Positions 35,672 through 45,459 of a stretch of DNA of 64,000 bases are shown here, one piece after another. Under the pieces are notes generated by a model. That model did not search any database, had not been told where the DNA came from, and saw only the letters and a list, made by a program, of their open reading frames with translations. The DNA comes from Cupriavidus sp. P-10. Its GTDB lineage: Bacteria; Pseudomonadota; Gammaproteobacteria; Burkholderiales; Burkholderiaceae. The stretch's first letter is position 1, and every line of letters begins with the position of its first letter. The stretch is from contig NZ_AP025171.1 of NCBI RefSeq assembly GCF_003402535.2, forward strand, positions 2,418,001 to 2,482,000, written 5' to 3'. The translations under genes and the position numbers were made by a program.

Positions 35672-36303
35672 CTGGCTGCGTTCTGCCGGGCGTTATGCGT
35701 GGTCAGGTAGTTCACCAGCCCGTCCACGCCGCCGCGCGCGACGATATCGGCGAACTGCTTGCGGTACACCTCGATCAGCCACGCGCCCATCATGTTGATG
35801 TCATAGATGCGCCAGCCGGCGGCGGTGCGCTGCAGCCGGTAGTCGATCTGCATCTCGTCGGCGTTGCTGATCACGCGCGTCTGCACCACCACGTCGGTGG
35901 CGCCGCTGCCGGCCTTGGACGGCTGGTAGCGGAACCTGACGTTCTGCTCGCGCAACTGCGCCAGCGATACCGCGTAGCTGCGCACCAGCAGCGTCTCGAA
36001 CTGCTCGTAGAGCTGCTTCTGCTGCTCGGGCGTCGCGCTGCGCCAGGCGCTGCCGACCGCCAGCCGCGTGGTGCGCTGGAAATCGGCATAAGGCAGGAAC
36101 TCCTTGCGCACGACCGCGGTGATCTTGCCGAGGTCGCCGGCGCGCGTGTCGGGGTTGGACTGGATCGTGCCGACCACGCCTTCGACCGCCGCCTGCACCA
36201 GCTTCTCGGGGCTGGCGCCGGGCTGGACCGCCTGGGCATGCGCCGTCGCAACCATGACCACCGCCGCAATCGGCACCAGGGGAAGCAAACCGTAGCTCTT
36301 CAT
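35668..36303 (-). CDS. hpnM: HpnM / MlaC-type periplasmic lipid-binding protein
   Basis: The 211-residue protein has a signal peptide (MKSYGLLPLVPIAAVVMVATAHA) and the MlaC/Ttg2D fold (TAVVRKEFLPYADFQRTTRLAVGSAW, LLVRSYAVSLAQ, YDINMMGAWLIEVYRKQFADIV). HpnM is the MlaC-like protein that occurs in hopanoid clusters and is thought to carry lipids across the periplasm with HpnN. The start at ATG 36303 fits the signal peptide. Its 3' end overlaps the truncated hpnL gene on the other strand by a few bases. Confidence 0.9.
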   Translation of the reverse strand: MKSYGLLPLVPIAAVVMVATAHAQAVQPGASPEKLVQAAVEGVVGTIQSNPDTRAGDLGKITAVVRKEFLPYADFQRTTRLAVGSAWRSATPEQQKQLYEQFETLLVRSYAVSLAQLREQNVRFRYQPSKAGSGATDVVVQTRVISNADEMQIDYRLQRTAAGWRIYDINMMGAWLIEVYRKQFADIVARGGVDGLVNYLTTHNARQNAAS

Positions 36304-36498
36304 GGATCTCGTGCAGTAAGGACAGTGTGGCCGCGCCTGTGGCGCATGGCTGTCAGGCGCAGTTGGCAGGTGCAGTTGGCAGGTGCGCGGCCAGTATAGC
36401 GGAACGCTGCGGGCCCACGCCGCCCCGCACGCCGCATGCCGCATACACCACGCCGCCAGCCGATATACTCGCGGTTCGTGCTCCTTCCGGATACGCCC

Positions 36499-39141
36499 AT
36501 GCTGACTTCGCTGCTGACACGCATCGTCCGGCTCGCCACGACCTGGCCCTGGCGGGTCATCATGCTGGCGGCAGTACTGAGTGCGGCCAGCGGCGTCTAC
36601 GTGGCGCGCAACTTTGCGATCAACACAGACATCGGCCGCCTGCTTGATCTAGACGCGCCGTGGGCGCAACGCAATGCGGCCATCGATGCCGCCTTCCCGC
36701 AGCGCAGCCAACTGAGCCTGGCGGTGGTCCAGGCGCCCGCGGCGGAGCTGGCCGATGCCGCCGCCGATGCGCTGGCCGAGGCGCTGCGCCGCCAGCCGGC
36801 GCGCTTCACCGCGGTCAGCCAGCCTGGCGGGGGGGCGTTCTTCGCGCGCAACGGGCTGCTGTTCGCCAGTCCCGACGAAGTCCGCCAGCTGTCGCAGCAA
36901 CTCGTGCAGGCGCGCCCGCTGGTCAGTGCGCTGGCGCACGACCCCACGCTGCGCGGCCTCTCCGATACCCTCACCACCACGCTGACGCTGCCGCTGCAGA
37001 TGGGCCAGGTCAAGCTTGGCGACATGGCGAAGCTGCTCGGCAGCAGCGCGCGAACACTGGACCAGGTTCTGGCCGGCAAGCCCGCGGCGCTGTCGTGGGC
37101 CGGACTGGTCGACGACAGCTTCAGGCCCGGCCCGGACGGCCATGCCTACAGTTACGTCGCCGTCAGCCCGGTGCTCGACTACAGCGACCTCCAGGCCGGC
37201 GCCGCGGCCTCGCGCGCGATCCGGCAGGCGGCCGCCGACCTGCAGCTGGCACAGCGCTACCAGGCCACGGTACGGCTGACCGGTCCGCAGGCGCTGGCCG
37301 ACGATGAATTTGCCTCGGTCAGCGAAGGCGCCGTGCTCAACGGCGTGCTGACCGTGCTGGTGGTGGTGCTGATCCTGTGGCTGGCGCTGCGTTCGGCGCG
37401 GCTGATCGTGGCCGTGCTGGCAAGCCTGTTCGCCGGGCTGCTGATCACCGCGGCGCTGGGGCTGGCCATGGTGGGCGCGCTGAACATGATCTCGGTGGCG
37501 TTCGCCGTGCTGTTCGTCGGCCTCGGCGTGGACTTCGGCATCCAGTTCGGCGTGCGCTACCGCGCCGAGCGCCATGACCGCGACCACGTGGTCGAGGCGC
37601 TGGGAATGGCCGCTGACGCGGTCGGCGCGCCGCTGGCGCTGGCCGCGGCCGCGACCGCGGCGGCGTTCTTCTGCTTCCTGCCGACCGATTACCGCGGCGT
37701 GGCCGAACTGGGCCTGATCGCCGGCGTCGGCATGATGGTCGCGTTCGCCACCACCTTCACGCTGCTGCCGGCGCTGATCTGCGTGCTGCGGCCCGGCGGC
37801 GAAGCCGAGGCGCCCGGCTTTGCCTGGCTGGCGCCGGCGGACCTGTTCTTCGAGCGCTACCGCAAGCCGGTGCTGCTGGTGACGCTGCTGGCCATCCTCG
37901 CCGGCGCACCGCTGCTGCCGCAATTGCGCTTCGATTTCGACCCGCTGCACCTGAAAGACCCGCAATCCGAATCGATGGCGACGCTGCTGGCGCTGCAGGA
38001 CGCGCCGCAGGCCGGCACCGAGGACGTGAGCGTGCTGGCGCCGTCGCTGCAGGCGGCGCGCGACAGCGCCGCCCGGCTCGTGGCCTTGCCGGAGGTGGCG
38101 CGCGCGGTCACGCTGCAGAGCTTCATCCCCGACGACCAGCCGCCCAAGCTGCAGGCAATCGCGCAGGCGTCGGCCGCGCTGATGCCCGCGCTCACGCAAC
38201 CCACCGCCACCCCCGCGAACGACACCGCCCGCGTCAATGCGCTGCGCTATGCGGCGCGCCAGCTCGCCATCGCCGCCGACGAGCATCCCGGCCCCGGCGC
38301 GGCCGAAGCCGCGCACCTGTCGGCCACGCTGAAGAAACTCGCCGGCGCCAACGCGGCCACGCGCGACCGCGCCGAACGCGCCATCGCGCTGCCGCTGCAG
38401 CTGGCGCTGGCCCGGCTCAGGCTCGCGCTCGGCCCGCAGCCGGTCAGCCGCGAAACGCTGCCGCCGGAACTGGTGCGCGACTGGGTCACACCCGATGGCC
38501 GCGCGCTGGTCAGGGTCAGCCCGAAGCTGCCGCCGGCCGGCAGCGCGCAGCGCGAGGTCGCGCTGGACCGCTTTATCGCCGCGGTGCAGCATGTGGAGCC
38601 TGCCGCCACCGGCGGGCCCATCGCCGTGCGCGGTTCGGCCGACACCATCATGACGGCGTTCGGGCAGGCCGGCGCCTGGGCGGTGCTGTCGATCACGCTG
38701 CTGCTGTGGATCACGCTGCGCCGCTTCGGCGACGTGCTGCGCACGCTGGTGCCGCTGCTGGTGTCGGCCATCGTCACGCTGGAGCTGTGCGTGGTGTTCG
38801 GCATTGCGCTGAACTTTGCCAACGTGATCGCGCTGCCGCTGCTGCTGGGCATCGGCGTGGCCTTCAAGATCTACTACGTGATCGCCTGGCGGCATGGCAA
38901 GACCAAGCTGCTGCAATCGAGCCTGACCCATGCGGTGCTGTACAGCGCCGCCACCACCGCCACCGCGTTCGGCAGCCTGTGGCTGTCGCACCATCCCGGC
39001 ACTGCCAGCATGGGCAAGCTGCTGGCGCTGGCGCTGGCGTGCACGCTGGTGGGCGCGGTGTTCTTCCAGCCGATCCTGATGGGCCGCCCGCGCGAAGAGG
39101 CGCATCCCGGCCACGACAAATCCGCCGCGCCTTCCCCCTGA
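36499..39141 (+). CDS. hpnN: Hopanoid transporter HpnN (RND family)
   Basis: The 880-residue protein has the RND/MMPL two-half architecture: membrane segment near 17-37, a large periplasmic domain, membrane groups at about 280-430 (with [24 protein letters not shown]) and 730-870. HpnN moves hopanoids to the outer membrane and is needed for proper cell-envelope composition. The ATG at 36499 was chosen because it starts with a short cytoplasmic helix; an upstream ATG at 36436 adds 21 residues. It is followed closely by the MlaA-type gene, consistent with shared lipid transport. Confidence 0.93.
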   Translation: MLTSLLTRIVRLATTWPWRVIMLAAVLSAASGVYVARNFAINTDIGRLLDLDAPWAQRNAAIDAAFPQRSQLSLAVVQAPAAELADAAADALAEALRRQPARFTAVSQPGGGAFFARNGLLFASPDEVRQLSQQLVQARPLVSALAHDPTLRGLSDTLTTTLTLPLQMGQVKLGDMAKLLGSSARTLDQVLAGKPAALSWAGLVDDSFRPGPDGHAYSYVAVSPVLDYSDLQAGAAASRAIRQAAADLQLAQRYQATVRLTGPQALADDEFASVSEGAVLNGVLTVLVVVLILWLALRSARLIVAVLASLFAGLLITAALGLAMVGALNMISVAFAVLFVGLGVDFGIQFGVRYRAERHDRDHVVEALGMAADAVGAPLALAAAATAAAFFCFLPTDYRGVAELGLIAGVGMMVAFATTFTLLPALICVLRPGGEAEAPGFAWLAPADLFFERYRKPVLLVTLLAILAGAPLLPQLRFDFDPLHLKDPQSESMATLLALQDAPQAGTEDVSVLAPSLQAARDSAARLVALPEVARAVTLQSFIPDDQPPKLQAIAQASAALMPALTQPTATPANDTARVNALRYAARQLAIAADEHPGPGAAEAAHLSATLKKLAGANAATRDRAERAIALPLQLALARLRLALGPQPVSRETLPPELVRDWVTPDGRALVRVSPKLPPAGSAQREVALDRFIAAVQHVEPAATGGPIAVRGSADTIMTAFGQAGAWAVLSITLLLWITLRRFGDVLRTLVPLLVSAIVTLELCVVFGIALNFANVIALPLLLGIGVAFKIYYVIAWRHGKTKLLQSSLTHAVLYSAATTATAFGSLWLSHHPGTASMGKLLALALACTLVGAVFFQPILMGRPREEAHPGHDKSAAPSP

Positions 39142-39173
39142 GCCTTCACGACTTGCCGCGCCTTCCCCTGACG

Positions 39174-39974
39174 ATGCGTTCACACACCCGCCCGCGTTCG
39201 CCTGCCTTGTCGCTTGCCACCGCTGCCGCTGCCGCGACACTGCTCGCCGGCTGCGCCACCGGCCCGCAGGCCAACCCCGACGATCCGCTCGAACCGATGA
39301 ACCGCGCCGTGTTCACGGTCAACGACAAGCTCGACCAGTACGTGGCCAAGCCGGTCGCGCAGGGCTACAAGGCGGTCACGCCGGAGCCGGTACGCACCGC
39401 CGTCACCAACTTCTTTTCGAATCTCGCCGACGTGGGCAACTTCGCCAACAACCTGCTGCAGGGCAAGGGCGTGGCCGCGGCCGAAAGCTTCATGCGGGTC
39501 GCGGTCAATTCCGTGCTCGGGCTGGGCGGGCTGATCGATATCGCCACGCCGGCCGGGCTGGAAAAGCGTTCGCAGGATTTCGGGCTGACGCTGGGCACGT
39601 GGGGCGTGCCGTCGGGGCCGTACCTGGTGCTGCCGCTGTTCGGGCCCAGCTCGTTTCGCGACGGCGTGGGCCTGTATGTGAATTTCCAGTTCGATCCCAT
39701 CACCTATGCCGAACCCGCGGTACGGAATTCGCTGTTTGGCGCCAACGTGGTCGACGTGCGCACCAACCTGCTGGGCGCGACCGACCTGCTGGCACTGGCG
39801 GCGCTGGACAAGTACTCATTCGTGCGCGACGCGTACCTGCAGCGCAGGCGCTACCTGCTGGGCGAAAACACCGCGCTGCCCGACTACGGCGACGAGGACG
39901 AGGACAGCGAGCCGGCCGTGCCGTCAGCACCTGCCGCAACACCGGTCCCCACGCAGCCGGAGGCGCCGCGCTGA
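39174..39974 (+). CDS. mlaA: MlaA/VacJ-type outer-membrane lipoprotein
   Basis: The 266-residue protein has a lipobox (LLAGC) and the MlaA core: NPDDPLEPMNRAVF, NFFSNLADVGNFANNLLQG, GLGGLIDIATPAGL, GVPSGPYLVLPLFGPSS and DPITYAEP. MlaA proteins remove phospholipids from the outer leaflet of the outer membrane. The gene starts 32 bases after hpnN, so it is likely one transcription unit; together with HpnM it resembles an Mla-like lipid pathway tied to hopanoids. The C-terminal 30 residues are acidic, then Pro/Ala-rich. Confidence 0.94.
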   Translation: MRSHTRPRSPALSLATAAAAATLLAGCATGPQANPDDPLEPMNRAVFTVNDKLDQYVAKPVAQGYKAVTPEPVRTAVTNFFSNLADVGNFANNLLQGKGVAAAESFMRVAVNSVLGLGGLIDIATPAGLEKRSQDFGLTLGTWGVPSGPYLVLPLFGPSSFRDGVGLYVNFQFDPITYAEPAVRNSLFGANVVDVRTNLLGATDLLALAALDKYSFVRDAYLQRRRYLLGENTALPDYGDEDEDSEPAVPSAPAATPVPTQPEAPR

Positions 39975-39993
39975 AGCGGCGCCCCTGCTCCGG

Positions 39994-40434
39994 TCAGCTG
40001 CCGATACCCAGCAGCACCACCTCGAACGTCAGCGTCGCGTTCGGCGGGATCGTGCCCGGCACGCCGCGCGCGCCGTAGGCGGTCGAGGCCGGGCAGGTCA
40101 GCTTGGCCTTGCCGCCCACCTGCATCGCCTGCACGCCTTCGGTCCAGCACGGGATCACGCGGTTGAGCGGGAACGAGATCGGCTGGCCGCGCTTGTACGA
40201 GCTGTCGAACTCGGTGCCGTCGGCGAGCGTGCCGCGGTAGTGGACCTGCACCGTATCGGTGGCCTTGGGCGAGGCGCCGGTGCCCTTGACCAGGTGCTGG
40301 ATGGTCATGCCCGAGGCCAGCGTCTGCGGCGCCGCCGCAACGGCGGGCGCGGAAGCCGCCGGACCCGCCGCCATGGCAGAGGCAGCGGCGCAGGCGAGGG
40401 TCAGGGAACCGACAAAAAGCGCGAGAGTTTTCAT
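39994..40434 (-). CDS. FKBP-type peptidyl-prolyl isomerase, exported
   Basis: The 146-residue protein has a signal peptide (to ...ASAMA) and one FKBP domain: VQVHYRGTLADGTEFDSSYKRG, PLNRVIPCWTEGVQAM, GKAKLTCPASTAYGARG and IPPNATLTFEVVLL. It would assist protein folding in the periplasm. It is convergent with the mlaA gene, only 19 bases apart. Confidence 0.93.
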   Translation of the reverse strand: MKTLALFVGSLTLACAAASAMAAGPAASAPAVAAAPQTLASGMTIQHLVKGTGASPKATDTVQVHYRGTLADGTEFDSSYKRGQPISFPLNRVIPCWTEGVQAMQVGGKAKLTCPASTAYGARGVPGTIPPNATLTFEVVLLGIGS

Positions 40435-40537
40435 GGGAAAGGCCGTCGTGTTGTCGTGATTGGGATGCGGCAGTGTAACTTAGGCCGGCGTCCCGCTTTG
40501 CCCGCCAGCGCCCGATGGCGCACAGGCGGCCCGCGCC

Positions 40538-40564
40538 ATGCGGCGTATGCGGCGTATGCGGCGG
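40538..40564. repeat. 9-bp tandem repeat (ATGCGGCGT, three copies)
   Basis: Three copies of ATGCGGCGT (the last ends GG) lie in the divergent region between the isomerase and the TPR gene. They may lie within or near the promoter of the TPR gene. Confidence 0.75.
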
Positions 40565-40655
40565 ATTGCGACACGGGTCCCGTTGCATGCACCGTTTTGC
40601 GGTCTACGATGATTCCAGAGAGTCCCGGCGTCGGCCGGGCCGCATGGAGAATGCC

Positions 40656-41981
40656 ATGGCATTGACGGACTCAAGGGATCTCGCGGTCTCCACCCAAAAC
40701 GCCCGCTCGGTCGAGTTGTACGAGACGGCCCTGCGCTTGCTGAACGGCTACTACGGCGACCCGCTCGGCGTCATCGACGTCGCGCTCGAAGCCGACCCTG
40801 GCTTCGGCATGGGCCATGCCTTGCGCGCCGGCCTGATGCTGACCGCCGGCGACGGCACCGCCGAGCCCATGCTGCGCGACAGCGTGGAAGCCGGCGAGGC
40901 GCTGGCCGGGCTGAACGACCGCGAGCAGCGTCACCTCGCCGCCGCGCGTGCCTGGCTGGACGGCGAGTTCGACCGCTCGCTGCGCATGTACGGCGACATC
41001 GTGATCGACTATCCACGCGACCTGCTGGCAATCCAGGTGGCACACCTGGGCGACTTCCTGCTGGGGCAATCGTCAATGCTGCGCGACCGGGTCTCGCAGG
41101 CGCTGCCGCACTGGGACGACGGCATGCCGGGCTACGGCTACCTGCTTGGCATGCATGCCTTCGGGCTGGAGGAAACCCAGCTCTACGGCCGCGCCGAGGA
41201 AAGCGGCCGGCGCGCGCTCGAACTGAACCCGCGCGATCCATGGGCCGTGCATGCCGTGGCGCACGTGATGGAGATGCAGGGCCGGCTGGACGAGGGCATC
41301 GCCTGGCTGGATGGGCGCCGCGACGACTGGTCCGAGGACAACATGCTGGCCGTGCACAACTGGTGGCACCTGGCGTTGTTCCAGCTCGAAGCCGGCCGCA
41401 CCGACGACGTGCTGGCGCTGTACGACCGCGAGATCAGCCGCCCGGCGCCGGCGATCGCGCTGGACCTGGTGGATGCCTCCGCGCTGCTGTGGCGGCTGCA
41501 CCTGCGCGGCATCGACGTAGGCACGCGCTGGCAGCCCGTGGCGGATGACTGGCTCGGCCGCGGCGCGGCCGGCTACTACGCCTTCAACGACGTCCACGCC
41601 GTGATGGCGAGCCTGGGCGCGCACCGGCCAGCGGCCGTGGACCAGCTCCGCGCCGCGCTGGAGCGTGCGGCGCTGGGCAACGGCACCAACGCCATGATGT
41701 CGCGCGACGTGGGCCTGCCGGTCGCCGATGCGCTGATCGCGTTCGAACAGCGCGACTACGCCAGCGCAATCGACCTGCTGCTGCCGGTGCGGCTGATCGC
41801 CCATCGCTTCGGCGGCAGCCATGCGCAGCGCGACGTGATCGGCCTGACCCTGATCGAGTCAGCGCTGCGTGCCGGCCGCCGCAACCTGGCCATCGCGCTG
41901 ACCGCCGAGCGTGGCGCGCTCAAGCCCATGAGCCCGAGCCTGCACCGGCTGGTGCAGCGCGCGGACAGCTGCCGGCCGTAG
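40656..41981 (+). CDS. TPR-repeat protein (TTC38-like)
   Basis: The 441-residue protein consists of TPR-like helical repeats and resembles the bacterial relatives of eukaryotic TTC38: MPGYGYLLGMHAFGLEETQLYGRAEESGRRALELNPRDPWAVHAVAHVMEMQ-type spacing, then NMLAVHNWWHLALFQLEAGR. It has no signal peptide. Role unknown; TPRs usually bind partner proteins. The start at ATG 40656 was preferred because GGAGA lies just before it, inside a run starting at an earlier ATG (40644). Confidence 0.85.
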   Translation: MALTDSRDLAVSTQNARSVELYETALRLLNGYYGDPLGVIDVALEADPGFGMGHALRAGLMLTAGDGTAEPMLRDSVEAGEALAGLNDREQRHLAAARAWLDGEFDRSLRMYGDIVIDYPRDLLAIQVAHLGDFLLGQSSMLRDRVSQALPHWDDGMPGYGYLLGMHAFGLEETQLYGRAEESGRRALELNPRDPWAVHAVAHVMEMQGRLDEGIAWLDGRRDDWSEDNMLAVHNWWHLALFQLEAGRTDDVLALYDREISRPAPAIALDLVDASALLWRLHLRGIDVGTRWQPVADDWLGRGAAGYYAFNDVHAVMASLGAHRPAAVDQLRAALERAALGNGTNAMMSRDVGLPVADALIAFEQRDYASAIDLLLPVRLIAHRFGGSHAQRDVIGLTLIESALRAGRRNLAIALTAERGALKPMSPSLHRLVQRADSCRP

Positions 41982-42075
41982 TGTGCGCCATGACGCGGGT
42001 CTGCGAGGCAGGCCCGCGCCGCCTATACTGCACCTGATCACGCACCCGACCCAGCACCTGACCGGAGACCGCCCC

Positions 42076-42438
42076 ATGCCGACCCGCTTCCGCTCGCTGA
42101 TCCTTGCCGCCAGCGCCACGCTGGCGCTGGCCGCCGTGCCCGCCCTGGCCCACCACGGCTGGTCGACCTACGACGAGACCAAACCCCTGACGCTGACCGG
42201 CAAGATCGTCGAGAGCCACTACGAGAACCCGCACGCGCATATCCGCATCGATGCGGGCGGCAAGCGCTGGCTGGCCATCCTCGCGCCGGTGTCGCGCATG
42301 GAAGCGCGCGGCGCCACCGCTGACAAGGTCGCCGTGGGCCGCGAGGTCACGCTGGTCGGCTACGCCAGCAAGGAAAAGGCCGACGAGTTGCGCGCCGAGC
42401 GCATCACCGTGGACGGCAAGACCGTCGAGCTGCGCTGA
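42076..42438 (+). CDS. DUF6152 family periplasmic protein
   Basis: The 120-residue protein has a signal peptide (cleavage near VPALAHHGW) and the DUF6152 pattern: HHGWSTYDETKPLTLTGKIVESHYENPHAHIRI. The histidine pairs could bind metal, but this is a guess. CGGAGA precedes the ATG. It is followed by a small membrane protein gene, and the two may work together; the copper genes lie directly beyond. Confidence 0.85.
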   Translation: MPTRFRSLILAASATLALAAVPALAHHGWSTYDETKPLTLTGKIVESHYENPHAHIRIDAGGKRWLAILAPVSRMEARGATADKVAVGREVTLVGYASKEKADELRAERITVDGKTVELR

Positions 42439-42453
42439 GCCACCGCGCGCGCC

Positions 42454-42966
42454 ATGGCGGCACTGCTGGCGCAATGGAGCGAATGGGCCGCCGGCCTGGC
42501 GCGGCTGCCGTTCGCTGCCGCGCTGCGCTCCTCCGCGTGGGCCTACCCGGCAGTGGAGATCGTCCACCTCGCCGGCATGGCGCTGCTGTTCGGCTCCATC
42601 GTCGTGGTCGACATGCGCCTGGCCGGGCTCGGGCGCCGGCTGCCGGTCAGCCTGCTGCTGCGCCATGCACTGCCGTTCACGGTAGCGGCCTTCGTCGCCG
42701 TCGCCGCCAGCGGCGTGCTGCTGTTCCTGGCGCATGCGGACGAACTGGCCACCAATCCCGCTTTCCTCGCCAAGCTGTGCCTGGTCGCGCTGGCGCTGCT
42801 CAACGTCGCGTGGTTCCATACCGTGCCATACCGGCGGCTGCATGACAGCCGGCTCGGCTGGGACGTGGAGCGCGCGCCGCCGGCCGGCGCGCGCATCAGT
42901 GCGATCGTGTCGGTGGTGATGTGGGCGCTGGTGATCTGTGCCGGGCGGCTGATCGCCTATGTGTGA
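42454..42966 (+). CDS. Small four-helix membrane protein (DUF6644/DUF2214-like)
   Basis: The 170-residue protein has four membrane segments (about 31-52, 66-92, 102-120, 147-168) and a WAYPAVEIVHLAGMALLFGSIVVVDMRL start typical of the DUF6644/DUF2214 group. Function is unknown. It starts 15 bases after the DUF6152 gene and probably shares its transcript. Confidence 0.8.
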   Translation: MAALLAQWSEWAAGLARLPFAAALRSSAWAYPAVEIVHLAGMALLFGSIVVVDMRLAGLGRRLPVSLLLRHALPFTVAAFVAVAASGVLLFLAHADELATNPAFLAKLCLVALALLNVAWFHTVPYRRLHDSRLGWDVERAPPAGARISAIVSVVMWALVICAGRLIAYV

Positions 42967-43066
42967 GGGGTGGCCCCGCGCGCCGGCTGGCGCGGTAACG
43001 GCACCACCGTTGTCTCCGGTGGCGCCCTGGCCACGGTCTGCAACCGGACGAAAAAGCGTCCGCCGG

Positions 43067-44002
43067 TCAGCCCGCTTGTCCCGGTACGGGCGACAGCATG
43101 CCCAGCATCGCGACCAGCGCCAGCACCGCGGTCCCCGCCGCCGCCTCCAGCGCCACGCTGCGCCGCAGCGCGCGCGCCGCCATGGCTGGCTGCCCTCCTG
43201 TGCGCAAGGCCTGCTCCAGCCTTGGCGCATGGCGGAAGCGGTTGGCAGCGGCCAGCGCCAGCATCCCCAGGAACAACGCGAGCTTGGCCGCCAGCAAGCC
43301 GCCGTACGCAGTTGCCGACATGTCCGGCAGCGCCGGACCGATGACGAAGCCGTAGTTCACCGCGCCGGTCAGCACCAGCGTGAGGACAATGCCGGTGCCG
43401 ATACGGGCAAAGCCCTTGGCCGTGCGACTGAGCAGCGCCAGCACCGCGGGATCGGATCCCGGCCGTGTCCGCGACATCAGCACGAAGGCGGCCAGCGCGC
43501 CGGCCCAGGCGCCCGCCGCAAGCAAGTGCGCCGCGTCGGCGGCCAGGTGCACGTAATGTCCAATGCCCTCGCTCATCGCGCCGTGGCCGCCCCAGGGCAG
43601 CGATGCCAGCGCCACCGCCGACAGCGCCGCCAGCAATACTGCCTGCGCCGCGGGCCGCGCGCGCAACGCCAGCACCCCTGGCAGGCACAGCACCAGCGCG
43701 GCGACCCGCACCGACCACGCCACGCCGTACGCCGTGCCGGTCACGATCATGCCGAAGACCTCGCGCTCCAGCGCGGCGTATGTCTGCGCGCCGCTCATCG
43801 ATCTGGCCATCACGGCCAGCGCAGCAAGCGACAGCACGATGCCGGCCAGCGCGCAACCCAGCGCCATGGCACGGCATTGCGCGGCGAACCGCGCAGCGTG
43901 TTCATCGCGCCGCAGCGCGCTCAGGCAGAACAGCGGCAGCCCGAACGCCAGGCCCAGGTCGACGTAGAGCGCCAGGCGCAGCGCAACGGCTAGCCAGTCC
44001 AT
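43067..44002 (-). CDS. copD: Copper-resistance inner-membrane protein CopD
   Basis: The 311-residue protein has about eight membrane segments and the CopD/PcoD pattern: LPWGGHGAMSEGIGHYVHLAADAAHLLAAGAWAG with conserved histidines, then NYGFVIGP. CopD works with CopC in copper handling at the inner membrane. It follows copC with a 9-base gap and is the last gene of the leftward copABCD operon. Confidence 0.92.
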   Translation of the reverse strand: MDWLAVALRLALYVDLGLAFGLPLFCLSALRRDEHAARFAAQCRAMALGCALAGIVLSLAALAVMARSMSGAQTYAALEREVFGMIVTGTAYGVAWSVRVAALVLCLPGVLALRARPAAQAVLLAALSAVALASLPWGGHGAMSEGIGHYVHLAADAAHLLAAGAWAGALAAFVLMSRTRPGSDPAVLALLSRTAKGFARIGTGIVLTLVLTGAVNYGFVIGPALPDMSATAYGGLLAAKLALFLGMLALAAANRFRHAPRLEQALRTGGQPAMAARALRRSVALEAAAGTAVLALVAMLGMLSPVPGQAG

Positions 44003-44011
44003 GGCCCGCCA

Positions 44012-44398
44012 TCACTTGACGGTGAAGGAGAAATTGCCGGTAACGGGATGCGTGTCGGCCGACACGGCGCGCCAGTCGACGCGATAGCTGCCCGCAGGCA
44101 GCGGCTGCGACGGCGTGATCACCATGGCCTTGGGGTCGCTGCTGGCGGACACACGGGCTGCCATTTTCATCGGTGCGTGGCTGGCCATGCCGGGCATGCC
44201 GGTCATCACCAGGTTGGCGGCGGAAAACTGCGTGACGAGGTCTTCCGAGAAGGTCAGCTCGATCTTCTGCGGCGCGGCCACTTCGGCCTTGTCGGCGGGC
44301 GAGGACGTGACCAGCTTCGGATGGGCGAGGGCTGCACTGCTGGCCAGCGCGGCGGCCACGGCGGCAAGGCAGGCGATCAGGGGGCGCTTGGTGGACAT
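44012..44398 (-). CDS. copC: Periplasmic copper-binding protein CopC
   Basis: The 128-residue protein has a signal peptide ending AALA, so the mature protein starts HPKLVTSSPADKAEVAAP with the histidine that binds Cu(II). A Met-rich loop (MTGMPGMASHAPMKM) supplies Cu(I) ligands, and DTHPVTGNFSF closes the beta barrel. CopC carries copper in the periplasm. GGAG precedes the ATG at 44398. It lies between copB and copD. Confidence 0.95.
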   Translation of the reverse strand: MSTKRPLIACLAAVAAALASSAALAHPKLVTSSPADKAEVAAPQKIELTFSEDLVTQFSAANLVMTGMPGMASHAPMKMAARVSASSDPKAMVITPSQPLPAGSYRVDWRAVSADTHPVTGNFSFTVK

Positions 44399-44439
44399 GG
44401 GTCTGCTCCGAGTTGGAAAGGGAAAGTAGGCGTGGCCGC

Positions 44440-45459
44440 TCAGAACCACAGGCGCACGCCGGCCACGAAACGCGTCTCGCCGGCACGGCCGCCGGCCGTG
44501 CGGATCATGTCCGCCGTGTTGCCAAAGGCCTGGTAGCGCTCGACGCCGATATACGGCGCGAACTGTCGGCTGAACTCATAGCGCAGGCGCACGCCCACGG
44601 TGCCGCTGGACAGGCCGCTGCCGATGCCGGTCTCGGGATCGTTCTTGCCATACAGGTTGGCTTCGATGCGCGGCTGCAGGATCAGGCGCTGCGTCAGCAG
44701 CAGTTCGTACTCGGCGGCAAGCCGCAGCGCGGTGCGGCCGCTGGTGCCGACATAGGCCGTGGCATCGACCTCGAACCAGTACGGCGCCAGCCCCTGGATG
44801 CCGAACGCCAGCCAGTTGCGCGCGGGGCGGCCGCTGCCGGCATCGTTGCGCAGGCCCAGCTGGGTGTCCCAGTAGCTGGCCACGGCGTGGCCCCACAGCA
44901 GTTCGGTGCGGGCGTCATGCATCCTGCCCTTTGCCGCCTCGCCTTCGGCCTTCAGCACCAGCTTGTCGTAGCTGTTGCCGAACCACGCCTGGACCTCGTA
45001 GGCCGCGGCATTTTCACCGCTGGCATGGGCCCACTCCAGGCGGTCGACCAGCACCGATGCGAACAGGTGCTCGTCGGCCATCACCAGCTGGCGCTTGTCG
45101 GCCAGCGCGTACTGGCCGACGCCGAGCTGGTAGCCACCGGAATACGCGTGCGGATCGCGCGCATCGGCCGGAGCGCTGCCGCCCTGCATCTTCATGTCGC
45201 CGTGATCCATTGCGCCGGAGGGTTGCATGGGTTCCATCGGCTCCATCGGCTGCATCGGCTGCATCCGTTCCATCGGCTGCATTGGCTCCATGCCTTGCAT
45301 CGCGGAAGCATCCTGCGCCGGCACACCATGCCCCTGTTGGCCGTGCACGTGCGGATCCTGCTGCGCCGACGCGGCGCCCATCGCGGCCAATGCCAGCACG
45401 GCGGCAGCGATGCGGCCGGCCGGCCTGGCCAGCGAGCGGGGGGTCTTCATTGCCGTCAT
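44440..45459 (-). CDS. copB: Outer-membrane copper-resistance protein CopB
   Basis: The 339-residue protein has a signal peptide and then a Met-rich segment (residues about 55-95: MQGMEPMQPMERMQPMQPME) that should bind Cu(I). The remaining ~240 residues form the CopB barrel domain (YQLGVGQYALADKRQLVM, LEWAHASGENAAAYEVQAWFGN) and end in an aromatic residue (GVRLWF). The ATG overlaps the copA stop as TGATG, so translation is coupled. Confidence 0.93.
   Translation of the reverse strand: MTAMKTPRSLARPAGRIAAAVLALAAMGAASAQQDPHVHGQQGHGVPAQDASAMQGMEPMQPMERMQPMQPMEPMEPMQPSGAMDHGDMKMQGGSAPADARDPHAYSGGYQLGVGQYALADKRQLVMADEHLFASVLVDRLEWAHASGENAAAYEVQAWFGNSYDKLVLKAEGEAAKGRMHDARTELLWGHAVASYWDTQLGLRNDAGSGRPARNWLAFGIQGLAPYWFEVDATAYVGTSGRTALRLAAEYELLLTQRLILQPRIEANLYGKNDPETGIGSGLSSGTVGVRLRYEFSRQFAPYIGVERYQAFGNTADMIRTAGGRAGETRFVAGVRLWF

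Noticed and set aside
36649..39240. Long open frame antisense to hpnN
   Set aside because: Composition is Arg/Gln/His-rich low complexity, typical of the reverse strand of a high-GC gene. hpnN has clear RND features.
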